This document shows positions 1 through 11,900 of a stretch of DNA of 64,000 nt, in pieces. Origin of the DNA: Balanoglossus misakiensis (lineage: Eukaryota; Hemichordata); the NCBI GenBank assembly GCA_040954595.2, contig CM082589.2, forward strand, positions 3,038,001 to 3,102,000, written 5' to 3'. Both the position numbers and the translations under genes were made by a program. How positions within the stretch are numbered: the first letter of the stretch is position 1; the number at the start of each line of letters is the position of its first letter. The notes beneath the pieces were generated by a model. That model saw only the letters and a list, made by a program, of their open reading frames with translations. It had not been told where the DNA came from and did not search any database.

Positions 1-99
1 AATAACATTTCTGATGCATGATAAATGAGTTCATTTGTACTATTTGAATATTCAAACATCCTGAAATTATTTTGTGAATATTCTCCCTCTGTACACAAG

Positions 100-2152
100 C
101 CGCTGGTCAACAGCTACATTTCGACACTTGGAGGCGCTGTTAAAGACAGAAGAGTCATCAGTTGCCGGGGTTACCACAGTCTCTGCATATACGACCTCCA
201 AAGAACCCATACAGGTAATGTTGTTGATAAAATAGTATTGAACTACAGAAAATTATTTGCACATGCACACACTTACAGAAAACATTTTCAGATATTTCAG
301 TTGTTATTTACATTTTAGTTTCTTAAATCTATTATGTTGTTCTGGTCACTGAAAACAATTCTGAATGACTGGTTGTCAAAGCTGTACTTGTACATGGACA
401 TAACACTGGAATACTCCATACTTTGTACATCCGGCAGGATGAGTATTGGTCAAGTACTGTCTACAATTACAGACATATGCCAGAAGGGGAAATCTCAAAG
501 CAGTTTCCGCAAGCCAGGTAAGTTTTCATATGAACATTCATTTGTCAAACAAAAATAACCTACCGGTACAACCCTCCCTGGTAAAAATGGAAGGTTTACC
601 ATTCCACGCAGGAATATCTGTTTGATTTTGTTACTTTTTGAGCGTGTTTCTTCTACTTTTTTGCAGATATGGAGTATTCTTCACTTCAATTCTTTCTGAA
701 TGCAGAATGTACCTGCCATGGCTTATGAGAAGGTAAATGGACGTACAAAGTACCTATCAAAGAAAAACTATAAGACTGCACTGAATTATGACACAGAAAC
801 ACGTTCCTGTGATCTGTAAATGATGCTTTTTTGCTCAATTATTTTACAGATTTAAGGAAATGGGTGGGAAGATCATGAATAGGAGAGTTTTAGATCTGCA
901 AGAGGTAAGGTCGATATGTCTGCATTTATTCACAGGTTAATCCTTTCCATTTCATGCCAATATTGTCTTATTTCAGTCTCCATATTTATTATTATGATGT
1001 AACAATTGTTATCACAGCTTTCAGGTCACTATGATGTCATCGTTAACTGTGCTGGACTAAGTGCAAGGTCATTGGTCAATGACAACAACCTTCAACCAAT
1101 CAGAGGACAGGTGATCAGGGTAAGCTTCAGTACACTGTAAAGCACAAATAATTTTGTATACAGGCACCTCTAATTAACATATGCCTATATATGGTGTCTA
1201 AAAGTACAGCCAATTTTAAGATTTACTTATGACTGCATTTTCTTCAGGTCAAAGCACCTTGGATCAAACATTTCGCAGAGGACATGCAAACTGGAGCGTA
1301 TGTGATACCATGGTAAGTAAGGAGTGTCGACACCCAGTAATATGCAATAATTCCTTAACCTTTGATCTGAGAAAATATCCAAATCAAGGGATTGATTTTT
1401 TCAACCTCCTAGCTTTATCAACCTGAAAAACATCATCTTTTCTATATTTCAGTATAAACAATGTTGTGCTCGGTGGAACTTTCCAGAGAGGAAATTGGAA
1501 TACACATCCGGATGAGGAAGACAGGAAGAGAATATTTGAAGGTTGCTGCGCTCTGTATCCAAGTCTTAAGGTGAATGTGTTTTGTATTAAATTACATAAT
1601 ATTCGGCCATTTTGAAGTAAAACTTAGAAGTTGTGTGTTCCTGGTCTCACAGATAAAGCAGTACAATTTAACAATACGTCTATTCTTGTGTTGTGTTGTG
1701 TACAAATGAAAATAATCTTTGTGTTCTGCTTTGTCAACAGCATGCAGTCATAGACTATGAATGGGTCGGACTCAGGCCCGGAAGAGATAGTGTACGACTG
1801 GAAAAAGAAGTGAGAAAAGTTAAAGGAAAAGACATGAAAGTACGTAAAGAGAGATTGGACAATAGTTCCAAATTAAGATTAAGACGTACACCATTGAAAC
1901 TAGTCTGTACTATAGTCAAACACACAGTGAAGCCATAATCCCACATTAAAATATCAGTTTAACAAAATGATGGCAATTTAGTGATTTTGCGCCATATATG
2001 TGTATTTACTTCAACAGATTGTGCATAATTACGGTCATGGTGGAAGTGGAGTCACATTTCACTGGGGATGTGCACAAGACGCAACATCTCTCGTTGCAGA
2101 ATTACTGGGGGAAGAAGTAAACTTCAGGGAACAGCCAATGTCAAAGTTATAG
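100..2152 (+). CDS. DAO-like: D-amino-acid oxidase family gene, copy 1 (5' partial)
   Basis: FAD-dependent peroxisomal oxidase that deaminates D-amino acids to 2-oxo acids, ammonia and peroxide (family knowledge). Nine exons are visible: 100-214, 438-517, 667-732, 850-904, 1018-1119, 1248-1312, 1453-1570, 1741-1839, 2018-2152. All have GT/AG borders and consistent phases. Exon 1, with the N-terminal FAD-binding glycine motif, must lie left of the window because exon 100-214 enters in phase 2. The product resembles vertebrate [35 protein letters not shown] and [15 protein letters not shown] are seen. It ends SKL-stop, a type-1 peroxisomal signal. The positions matching the two D-Asp-specific arginines of DDO (216, 237) are E and F here, so neutral D-amino acids are the likelier substrates (inference). 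Every internal exon length equals that of copy 2. A possible poly(A) signal AATAAA lies at 2347-2352. Confidence 0.92.
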
Positions 2153-3544
2153 TATCAAAAACCAGGTGTTAATTCTTCCCCGAAGATTTGAACTGTACAG
2201 ACGTTTTGTCACAATTTTATTGCAAGCAAGTGAATTAAAAAAACAGTGAATACCCTGACTTTTTGACCCTTTTTTCGTGATTTCTTTGTCTTCACTTGGG
2301 GTTGTCATTGTAATTATTCGGAAATTAAGATGTTGTGCGATTCGGCAATAAACTCTAATTCTTCCAAAACTTAAAAATTTCAAAGCATATTACGTACACA
2401 TTTTAGTACCACTTCTGCAGTAAGTAGCACTTGATTTTCAACCCATAGGAAGCCCTACTAGTACCAAGTGCTTCTAAAAGAGTGAATAGACCCTACTCCA
2501 TAAATCACACGTATAAATGCCATTGTTCAAATGAACTACTGAGGAGTATGCTAGTGTCAAATTAGTTTTTAAAATGTGAAAATGGTAAAACTGTCCAAAA
2601 GTGGTGTGAGACAGTTTTGATCTTTGTGTTCTAACAACTTCAGCAAATGATTTTTTCCTTTAAGTCTTTCAGATTGTTTTGTCATTTTATTCCAAGCAAA
2701 TATTGTATATTAAGGACTTCAAACCCGAATAAACTATTTACTTAAAAATATAATACTCTTGCTTTTTGCAATTTGTTGTGCACCGATTTTTTTTTTTTTT
2801 GCGACTCCACTCGGGTCGGAGTGCATCGGGAAGTACACCAAGCCACAATCACTCATGAATAAATATGCTCACGTGTCCGTTGTGGCATTCAAAACAGACA
2901 TATGTCACTCAGCTAGCCTGTCATTAGTCAGGCCAGGTCTATATTGGCTAGCATAACAACTCGATCAGGTCGGTGTTCTGCGTACCGGTGTATCACCGTA
3001 TTGTACCGTATTGTACGTACCACGCCGCATAACGTAAGTTTAATATATCACATGTCTTGTTCTTAACATGCCAATAGTTACGCAATTGTTCTCGTTTTGC
3101 TTGGGTTGTCGCCGGCAGGCGGATATGCATGGTCACCCTTTTCACATGCTAACGATACAATTATATACCTTTAAGGTTTTTTCGTGGTCGTCTCGTGATC
3201 CTAATATTTTAATAGGCAACCCTTTTGACCCGTAGATACGTTCCGCCACGAGAGCTGCCAAGTACAGCTTGACCTTGAGCAAAATATAACGCAGCCAGCT
3301 CTCGCAGGATAAAAACTTACAGCCATAAAGGCGGTTGAACTTCGCCGTTTGCATTATTGTCAGTCTCCATCGGTTTTCTAAAAGTAAGACTTTGACTTTG
3401 TACATTTCAAAATTTTACAGTGGTGTTTAATTGAAATGTACACGCCCCCAGATTTATACTACATAATCCTGATTAAAAATCATGTCTGTAATTAACTCAT
3501 TACTTGTAGGATAATTTGAAAATAAACGAAGTAATAACATAATC
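2153..3544. other. Intergenic spacer between the two oxidase genes
   Basis: This holds the 3' UTR of copy 1 (AATAAA at 2347-2352 and again near 2728) and presumably the promoter of copy 2. I see no coding exon. A run of T lies near 2790. The short open frames here show no recognisable protein and no codon conservation with the neighbouring genes. Confidence 0.6.
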
Positions 3545-6040
3545 ATGGCTCGTACAATTGGTGTTATTGGGGCTGGAGTTGTAGGCCTTTCATCCGCTGT
3601 AAATATCTTAGAGAATATTCCCGACGTGACAGTCACCGTGATAGCTGACAAGTTTTCCCCAAACACCACCAGTGATGGCGCTGCAGGGTTTTGGCAGCCA
3701 TACACTGCAGGGGACACGCCGGAGCATCTTCAAAGGTAAAATTTCTAGTAGTTCCCCGAATTTAGAATGTAAGGTACGTGTACCTACCCGTGAAAACGCA
3801 GCTTTTGGTGAGGTGGTGTCTTTTTGCGGCGTCCGTAGGAGAGGCCATGATGGCCAATATTTGCATATGATCGGCTAACCACCTGTAGACGCACTGTATA
3901 TGCAAATTTATGCAAACGAAGGTGCACAAGAGTGGGTTCAAATCATGAGGTCACCAATATGTTCCGAGTGACGTAAATTCATCGATCAGATGTTTGATGG
4001 CAATACATTAATTGACGAGTACGTTTTCTTTTATTTAAAGACGGTGGTCTGAAGCAACATTTCACCACTTAGAGGCGCTCCACAAAACAGAAGAGTCATC
4101 TGTGGCTGGAGTTACTGCTCTGTCTTCATTCCACATTGCCAAAGAACCAATTCAAGTAATTGTCCAAATACGTCACATTTTTTAATGAAATAGCAGAAAA
4201 GATTATTTTTCCCACATTCTTTGTTTCTCCAAACATAAAAGACTCTTAATGTCCGAGCTAATTGGAGATTACTGTATTCGAAACTCGCAGGATGAATATT
4301 GGTCAAAGACTGTTTACAACTACAGACAAGTTCCTGCAGACGAAATATCAAGGTTTTTCCCCCAAGCAAGGTATATATGGCTTTTAACATATTGTTGCAC
4401 TTGAGTGGAATAAGTTACAAAAATTATAGATATACGACACTGTGTGGTACAGAAAAATATTTTTCTTTTTTTCAGCCATGGTATATTCTTTACCACACTT
4501 CTTTCGGAGTGCAGGATGTATCTACCTTGGCTTATGAGAAGGTATTTCAGTCAATCTCGATTTTCTAGCGATTTTTTGTTCGTTCTGGTTTGCCTAGTAG
4601 ATGGCTTTTACTGAGGACTTATTGCAACGTGTGATTTGAAATACAACTGAAAATCCTTTGACGTCGCGTTTTTGTGATTTTTCATTACTCGCGCGAATTT
4701 ATCGAGAATAAAACTGTTTTGATTTTAAATGTCAGATTTTATTTCCCCCCAATTTTACAGGTTCAAGGAAAAGGGAGGGAAGGTGATCAACAGACGAATT
4801 CATGGTCTTCAAGAGGTAACATGCATGGTTCCAATGGGCTGTCATTCAAAATGTGTTATCAACCTTGGGCCCCTCATAAACCTGTTGTTTTTCCTTTCTA
4901 ATGTACCGTATACATTTCACCCAACGCACATCTTATCATTTCTGTGTCCAGCTTGCAGGTCAGTATGATGTCATTGTTAACTGTGCTGGACTAAACGCAA
5001 AGTCATTGGTCAGTGACAACAATGTGCAACCAATCAGAGGACAGGTGATGAGGGTATGTAAATGTTTTAAAACAGTATATATTTCCTGGATAAATTTTCT
5101 ACAATGTTAACAATACGAAATCTATTATTATTGGTTTGGTTATTCATCTTCAAGGTCAAGGCACCATGGATTAAGCACTTTGTAGTTGATGCGGTAACAG
5201 GAAATTATGTTATTCCATGGTAAGTAAAAATACCAATTTTGTTGATATTTCGGACCTCAACTTGCAACCTCTGCTACAGACTCACCCAGCAAAGAATTTG
5301 CCACATTCAAATCCACATTCAGATCAAATCACTTTGATGTTTTAGAAGTTTGTAAAATACCTAATCTTGGGATATCTTTCCTACAAGCGCAAATAATGTT
5401 GTGCTTGGTGGAACTGTCCAGAAAGGAAATTGGAATACACATCCGGATGAGGAAGACAGGAAGAGAATATTTGAAGGTTGCTGTGCTCTGTATCCAAGTC
5501 TTAAGGTGAATTTGATATTTTCTTATGCATCATTTGCCATCAGGCCTCAAATTCCTTAATGACCACATTGGTAGCATATAAGGAAAAGTGATTTTTTCTG
5601 TAGTGGATGGTTAGGTTTTTTTTCTGGTAGCAGGAAGAACGATTCTCTGATTTGATTTGTCTACAGCATGCGAAGTTAGATTATGAGTGGGTTGGACTCA
5701 GGCCAGGTCGATCGAGTGTGCGATTGGAAAAAGAAGTAAGGAATGTTGGGGGTTTGAACATGAAGGTGAGTCAACAATTATAAATTCTTTTGTTTTTTTG
5801 CTCAGGAACTATGATTGCATTGGGTTCAATACACATGCTCTTTGAATGCCATCCGAAATGATGGAGAACTTTTCTGATAATAATGAATTATCTTCCTGTT
5901 TACAGATTGTTCATAACTACGGCCATGGAGGAAGTGGAGTCACCTTTCACTGGGGATGTGCACAAGACGCAACAGCCCTTGTGGCGGAATTACTGGGGGA
6001 GAAAGTCAATTTAAAGGAACAGCCAAGATCAAAGTTGTAG
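3545..6040 (+). CDS. DAO-like: D-amino-acid oxidase family gene, copy 2 (complete)
   Basis: Complete ten-exon gene: 3545-3735, 4041-4155, 4291-4370, 4476-4541, 4761-4815, 4952-5053, 5155-5219, 5388-5505, 5667-5765, 5906-6040. Joined length is 341 codons plus stop, the usual size for DAO/DDO. The start is the ATG directly before VIGAGVVGL, the GxGxxG FAD-binding beta-alpha-beta motif. Other family marks are [19 protein letters not shown] near residue 35-55, VNCAGL, the GLRPGR arginine that holds the substrate carboxylate, and HNYGHGG near the C-terminus. It ends RSKL-stop (peroxisomal PTS1). GFWQPY and the lack of the DDO-type arginines (V at both positions) make it more like DAO than D-aspartate oxidase. 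It is a tandem paralogue of the gene 1.4 kb upstream with identical intron positions. Possible poly(A) signal AATAAA at 6459-6464. Confidence 0.95.
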
Positions 6041-6737
6041 AGAAAGTGAACACAACACATGGTCTGGAAAGAAACAACACATGTATTTATTACTGACATC
6101 AAACTATCAATTACATGTGCAGCATAATGAGAACATTTCCATTTATCCACAATTTTCGACCCCCATTAATACAGATCACCTCCACACACATGGTATGATC
6201 CAATGTAACATACAACTGGATCTCATGGACCTGTTCCACTGTGAAGAATGAGGGGTTGTTGGTTTTTTTAAAGTTGCGATGCCTAGATATAAAGGACACA
6301 AATATGCACAGTTTATGCATATTTCCCATTGATCATGCTTACAATATGAAAACTCAAAAACCAACAAGAAAATGAAAACAAAAATATCAAGATAATGAAA
6401 TCTGTACACGAAGTATGACATTCCATTATTGACAGTTGATATTCCAAAGATAATATACAATAAAAGTAAGTATAACAGCAGAATATGAAATTACTATTCA
6501 CTCGTTTTACTGACTTATACAATATGAACGTCACATCACTACACAGGGCTCAAAATACACAGGAAGGCTTGATATTTAAGATTGTAGATGTTGTTTTTAA
6601 AGATTACTGGTAAATAGTATGATACTTTGGCATGAAATGCTCATTTTTGCCGAGTGACAGATTACTTTGGTTTCTGTAATGACGGAAGCGTTAGTTTTTC
6701 CCCATCGATTTCTGCCAGAGATTGGCAATGGCTTGAC

Positions 6738-6830
6738 TTAACCCATTCACCACTGCCGTTTGGTTCGACCCCATTTGTTTTCAATGGCATGGATGGAACC
6801 ATGTGTGGAAACCAGGGGGTGGTGGGGTAA
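6738..6830. mobile_element. TTAA-bounded MITE-like element, divergent copy
   Basis: A 93-bp segment starting TTAACCCATTCACCACTG and ending in the near complement GGTGGGGTAA. It shares its ends and a TTTGTTTTCAATGG core with the three copies at 12737, 40550 and 44574. The TTAA ends with CCC-starting inverted repeats resemble non-autonomous piggyBac-type elements (inference). It lies in the 3' UTR region of MAPRE. Confidence 0.5.
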
Positions 6831-8010
6831 AAGAATCTTAGAGTTGACGAATTGGAGCAGTATACAAACTTGGTCACATCTGTACAAATGGGAAAATGTC
6901 TTAAAGGCAGCTTAATATCTTCGGAGGGACCAAGAGAAAAAAATACTGTATTTTGAACCCTGCTATCCAAAACTAATAATAATGCTTTTCCTTACAAGAA
7001 ATTATGAGAATGGTAGCATTCTGGAATGGGTTGTACCAAGGGAGGGATGTTAGGTACTAGGTGTAGTATCACAACAAATTAAATAACTTCCACATCACAA
7101 ACTGGTAAATTTATGTAAACCTGACATTCCTTGAGAAGCAAAAAGTCCAACAAAATTGAATGCCTACTGTAAAACATTTTTTGTGTGTGTTGTCTAAAGA
7201 AAGTCAGGAACTCTAGGTGATAGAGTCATCATGAAGAATTGTTCCTACTCTGGGAGACGCAAATTGCATAGAAATACTACAAAACGATGCTGAATGTCTA
7301 CTTTTATTGCAATAAATGCCACAGAGGTAAAAGGAAAATCAGGGATGGGTCTAACAACACAACAGCAGTATGCTTAAGAGGCCAGTGCTTTGTGTAAATT
7401 TTAATGAGTGTATTACAAACAATACAGAGCTTGTATGACAGGAAATAAAATTAAATTTAACACAGAGAAGATGACAGACAAAAGGTCTTATGGGGTTCAA
7501 GTTACAATTGATGAACGTCTGATCTTTGACTTGGTAACTGAAAGAATTACTGAGGCAGCCCGGGTCTTCCATCAATCTGGTATACACTCCTCATTGTGTG
7601 ATAGTTGCTTCTTAACACAGAATTCTATTTACAGCTTGGTCTTTTTTGGAAAACAGAAAAAAAGCGCACGAGGTATCGCCCCCACTTTCAACTTAGCAAT
7701 CAATACACATGAAAATCCTCAATGTACAGATATTATACATTGTGTCCAATTTGAAAAAAGCAACGTTACACCATAGCACCACATCATGCAAGTCAACTTC
7801 CACTTGCACAAAAAACAACAGAATACATCCCGCCTACCACAAGGTGGCGCCATATTGGGTCTACCACAGTAAATCTTAATTTCCCCCAGGTGGAGTATAA
7901 AATGTGTGTGTGTTTGTATGCATATGCGTGTGTGTGTAAATTGGACAATACTTGTCAATGAAAAGTTAAACTGATCAGCCTAGAACCGTGGTGTTTAATA
8001 TTAACAGCAC

Positions 8011-8116
8011 CCGTCTCAAAGACTATACACCTTGCTTTCTGTCATCCAATCCACTGTTCTGTGGCAAGAGCCATACAGTGATCCACCCACAAGGTTAAAT
8101 GAAGTCTTTGAGACGG
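8011..8116. repeat. Inverted repeat in the MAPRE 3' region
   Basis: CCGTCTCAAAGACT at 8011-8024 is perfectly complementary to AGTCTTTGAGACGG at 8103-8116, leaving a loop of 78 bases with weak further pairing. It could be a UTR stem or a remnant of a small element. No function is claimed. Confidence 0.6.
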
Positions 8117-8862
8117 CAGCTGCTATTGGCCCAGGCTCTAGACTATCTCATCTACCGTACATTTGTACATCTATCAAAGCTTCCTTCAAACAAAACTCAG
8201 TCCCAACGTGGACAGCAATGAATCTCCAGGGAATACACAATGAGATTCTAAAAATCAACAAATAGCATTACACAGCTAAATAAGAATATTAAGGCTAATA
8301 AAAAGAAAGAAAAAAATGTCTCATTCGTATATACATGTACATACTTCAAAACCAAGACTTCAAACAGTTCCTCTATGCCAGGCTTTGGGATAGGGGAAAA
8401 CTATTTGCTTCTGTGGGCAAACTAGGCACAGGGATTTTATTGTGAATATTACACAGTATATAAAGTGTGAGCTTAGAGCTATTGGCAGTCAATTTAGCCT
8501 CTGAAGATTACAAGTTGACGATCAAGATTTTATTCAACACTGCCATCTAAGAATTGAAAATCTCTCCCCATGCTAACCCTTGTTCAGCTATCATTGGTCT
8601 AACTAGAGAAGTCAGAATACCTGCCTTAAAAAGAACAGGATATTAAGATTCACCCCTTACCCCCATTAAGAGCTACTGATTGGGTTTCCTACCCTTCATT
8701 ATCTGTATACTGATATTCAGGTCGCATTATCAAATGTACAAATGTTTCACAGCCTGCTAATGACATTAAATTGAAACTCCAGCCGTCCCGCTGGATGCCA
8801 GTGACCCCCCCCCCCCCCCTCTCAAAAAAAATTAACTGTGTATATGCGGTTTGCTCCTGTGT

Positions 8863-8922
8863 CTAGTATTCATCCTGTTCTCCTCCTTCTTCTTCTCCAT
8901 CTGCCGGTGCAGCAAAACCATC
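8863..8922 (-). CDS. MAPRE: MAPRE distal terminal exon (DEY tail)
   Basis: Acceptor CTTACAG precedes GAT at 8922. The exon reads [19 protein letters not shown] then TAG: 19 residues, acidic, with a C-terminal Tyr. This matches the EB1-type tail (human DGFVIPDEGG...EEY) that docks CAP-Gly proteins such as CLIP-170 and p150Glued. Poly(A) signals follow within 330-430 bases. Confidence 0.9.
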   Translation of the reverse strand, partial: DGFAAPADGEEEGGEQDEY

Positions 8923-11900
8923 CTGTAAGAAAACAATGCGGATTTCTCAGTTAGCTGTCAATCAAACCAATGTATTACCCATATATGGTTAATAGGATGT
9001 GTCCGAGTCTTCATATGACCATGTGGCCAACAGAGTGAAAATCTGTGATTGGCTAGATCTCCACTTTCCATGGTAACTATGGCAAAATTTGCATACAAGT
9101 GCTGACCATACACCTTTGAGTGTGTATGTTGTTTGATTGTCTGTATCTGGCCACTAGCATTATATGTGCGAGAGTGTGACATACGTATGTTTGCATGTGT
9201 ATATGTGTCTGTCCATTGCCATTATTGCTGTAATATTGTATACATGTAAGTGTACAGTGCTGTTTTTTTATGCAAGTCTGAGTACTAGAACTGTGCTATT
9301 TGGGGGCACAGAATCTAACTTTGAATCTGATGTAAGGACTGTACAGGAGAATTTGTAAATGTGTGTATTTCAAGTCAAACCATGAAGCCTTTTCAACTCT
9401 GACAATAATATTTACACATAAACATTTCAAGTGAAACACGGATAACAAATACACAAAGACTGATTACTGCTGTCGGGTGGGAATTTTTTATTTTATTTAA
9501 AAAGTCCATGCACTCCATTTGACACACACAGAGACATGCAGACCTCATCACATTCACAGCACAAAAACCCTAAACATGCACATGCTTACACCCAAGGGAA
9601 TAAAGGTCCGTCAGCTTTAACTTATGGCTATTTTTTTGTAGATTCCTTGACAAGAACAGCAGGGACCAAATGAAGGGAAACACCAAGCCTGCATCTCTTC
9701 CTCTGATTTTAATCGGATAGCCCATGGGTATTACATTAAAGACATCACCGTTTGTCAGTCCACGATACTTTATGCTAAAAGGTATGCGTGTCTGATGCTG
9801 TTCTCTACATGCAAGCATGCTCTGCCATACACAATGAAATGGTAAATGGAGCAATAGTGATACAACGAAGATGACAGTACAAGACTCTGAGACGAGGAGA
9901 AGCAGCATGCCACAGGCAATGAGTTGACAGAAGTAAATATGAATAAGGCCACCTTTAGAAATCACCAAGTTCACACTCAACGTTGTCATCCTGCAATGCG
10001 TCCTCGCCAGGAGCCGCAAATCCATCCTACAGTAACACAGTGGGAAAGAAAACGCCAAGTGCACAGACGAGAAAGAAAAAAAGAACACTGAGGTGAATGG
10101 GTACTCTGCTTGGCATGAAAGGGAACAGGTATAAAAAGATGTGAAAACAATACGCGTTGTTTGCATGGATTGTTTGTACAATGAAAGCCAGGGGGAGACT
10201 GAAATTTACGGGAACAGTTTTAATTTTTTGTATAATGCTAGCAATGGAAGGACTTTTATATAAGCAATGAATCGGTGTGATACTGTTTTGCATAAAGGAT
10301 GCTTGCTTTAATTAAGGGAAAATAACAGACAAGCTATCAGGGATGTTGTTTTCTACCTGTCCTCTTACAAGTTGTTGGGTGAGGTGTTTGTGTGTGTGGT
10401 TACATCGCAGAGTACTACTTGTAAGAAATCAACAGAAAGTCACAATACATGCTCAAAGCCTTGATGCATAACACAAGTGTGCTAGACTGTATATAAGTAC
10501 ACGATACGGCCATAGTAACAGGTTTGTAGAAGTTTCACAAATACAATGCACATAAAACACAAGTAGGCACGCGCACACACTGTTTGCAAGTGCACACACA
10601 CATGCATCCATGTGTACACACACACACACACAGAACGACAAACTCGACACAAATCACGTTACATTATTTCATTACTGACTTGGCCCGACTCAAAAACAAG
10701 TCAGATTTCACACGTGTTCATTGCATGTAGCTAAAGTACAACAAACTTGACTTTTAACAGAAATCAATTTCACTGAGATGAGGTCTTGTTTCTGGTATTT
10801 TTCAAGAGTTTGGGTGAATGTTACATGAATATGGGTGTAATTTTGACAGGACAAATAGAAGTTATCGTGTGTTTCTGAAGTAAATAGTGAAATGTCTAGT
10901 CATGAGTGCAAAAAATGTATATATTATGTTACACTGTGAACTGCTTACACAATGTATTCTGTTAGGTACAACGGTTCGAGAAAAAAAAGCATTTTCAGAT
11001 GACAGACTGTCTGCCCAAGAATTCCAAAGGAATTGTCAGTTTTCAACCCAAGTGTCATGGTGTAACCGCACATTAACAAAGATGACTACGTCCCCCCAAA
11101 AAGGATAAAATTTGAGATTTCAAGTGAATTTTCAAAACCCAACAGTGTCATGGTGTAACCCCCTCTTACAAAGAGGACAGTGTTTTTTTTTCTTAAAATA
11201 TTGAAATTTGGCTACAAGTACCTGATCTGGCTCAGTGGCTTGACCAGGCTGGAAGATATAAAAATCAAGGAATGCAACGATGGCAAGGTTACTGCAAATC
11301 ACCCATTAAAACTGTCATCTCACATTCAACCAGGTCGATATTTCAAGCAATTTCTGGGGTTAGTATTTTCTCCCTTTTTGCTTTATATTTGCTACAGTAC
11401 TAGTTGTTTTTGCATGGTTATTTTAATTTTACCTTTCATTTTACAAAATTAAAACTAAATTGTTAGCTTTGCCTCTCTTGGTTACAATTTACTTTAACCG
11501 CATATGCTGCTTTTACTATAGCTTAAAACACCGGTTACAACCAAAACTCAAATTTGAATATATTCCCTCCTCCTCCTCTTCCTCATCCCCATCATCCAAT
11601 TTGATTGTCAAATGCATAGAATCATGTGCATATTGGAGAAATGACTTCTCCCAGCCATTTTCAAGTATTCAAGTACTACTATCATTAGCATGCATTGTCA
11701 TTCAGTAAGTCTAGATTAAGCGCATAATTTATGTAAAATGTACGGAAACATTTTGCAAAATGGTTCTAATACTGAACCTCTGCAAAAAAGACTTGATCCA
11801 CAATCCAAATTATTTTATCAGTGTACTGTTACACCATGATACTGAGGTTGGATAACTGTTTCTAAAAAACTCGGTGCGATTTTGATTTCATTTAATTATT

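Larger units (their letters stand above)
6041..8862. other. Convergent 3' UTR region, DAO copy 2 and MAPRE
   Basis: No coding exon seen. The plus strand carries the 3' end of DAO copy 2. The minus strand carries the 3' UTR of MAPRE, with AATAAA (as TTTATT on plus) at 8529-8534 and 8436-8441. It also contains a short inverted-repeat element (6738-6830), a 14-bp perfect inverted repeat (8011-8024 / 8103-8116) and a C run near 8807-8820. Confidence 0.55.

Noticed and set aside
3545-6040. Naming the oxidases D-aspartate oxidase (DDO)
   Set aside because: The general fold fits DDO, but the acidic-substrate arginines are absent and GFWQPY resembles DAO, so a family-level name was used.
9570-10181. 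203-codon minus-strand open frame in the MAPRE intron
   Set aside because: It overlaps the proximal terminal exon in another frame, has no family resemblance and reads like translated AT-rich intron with splice-like stretches.
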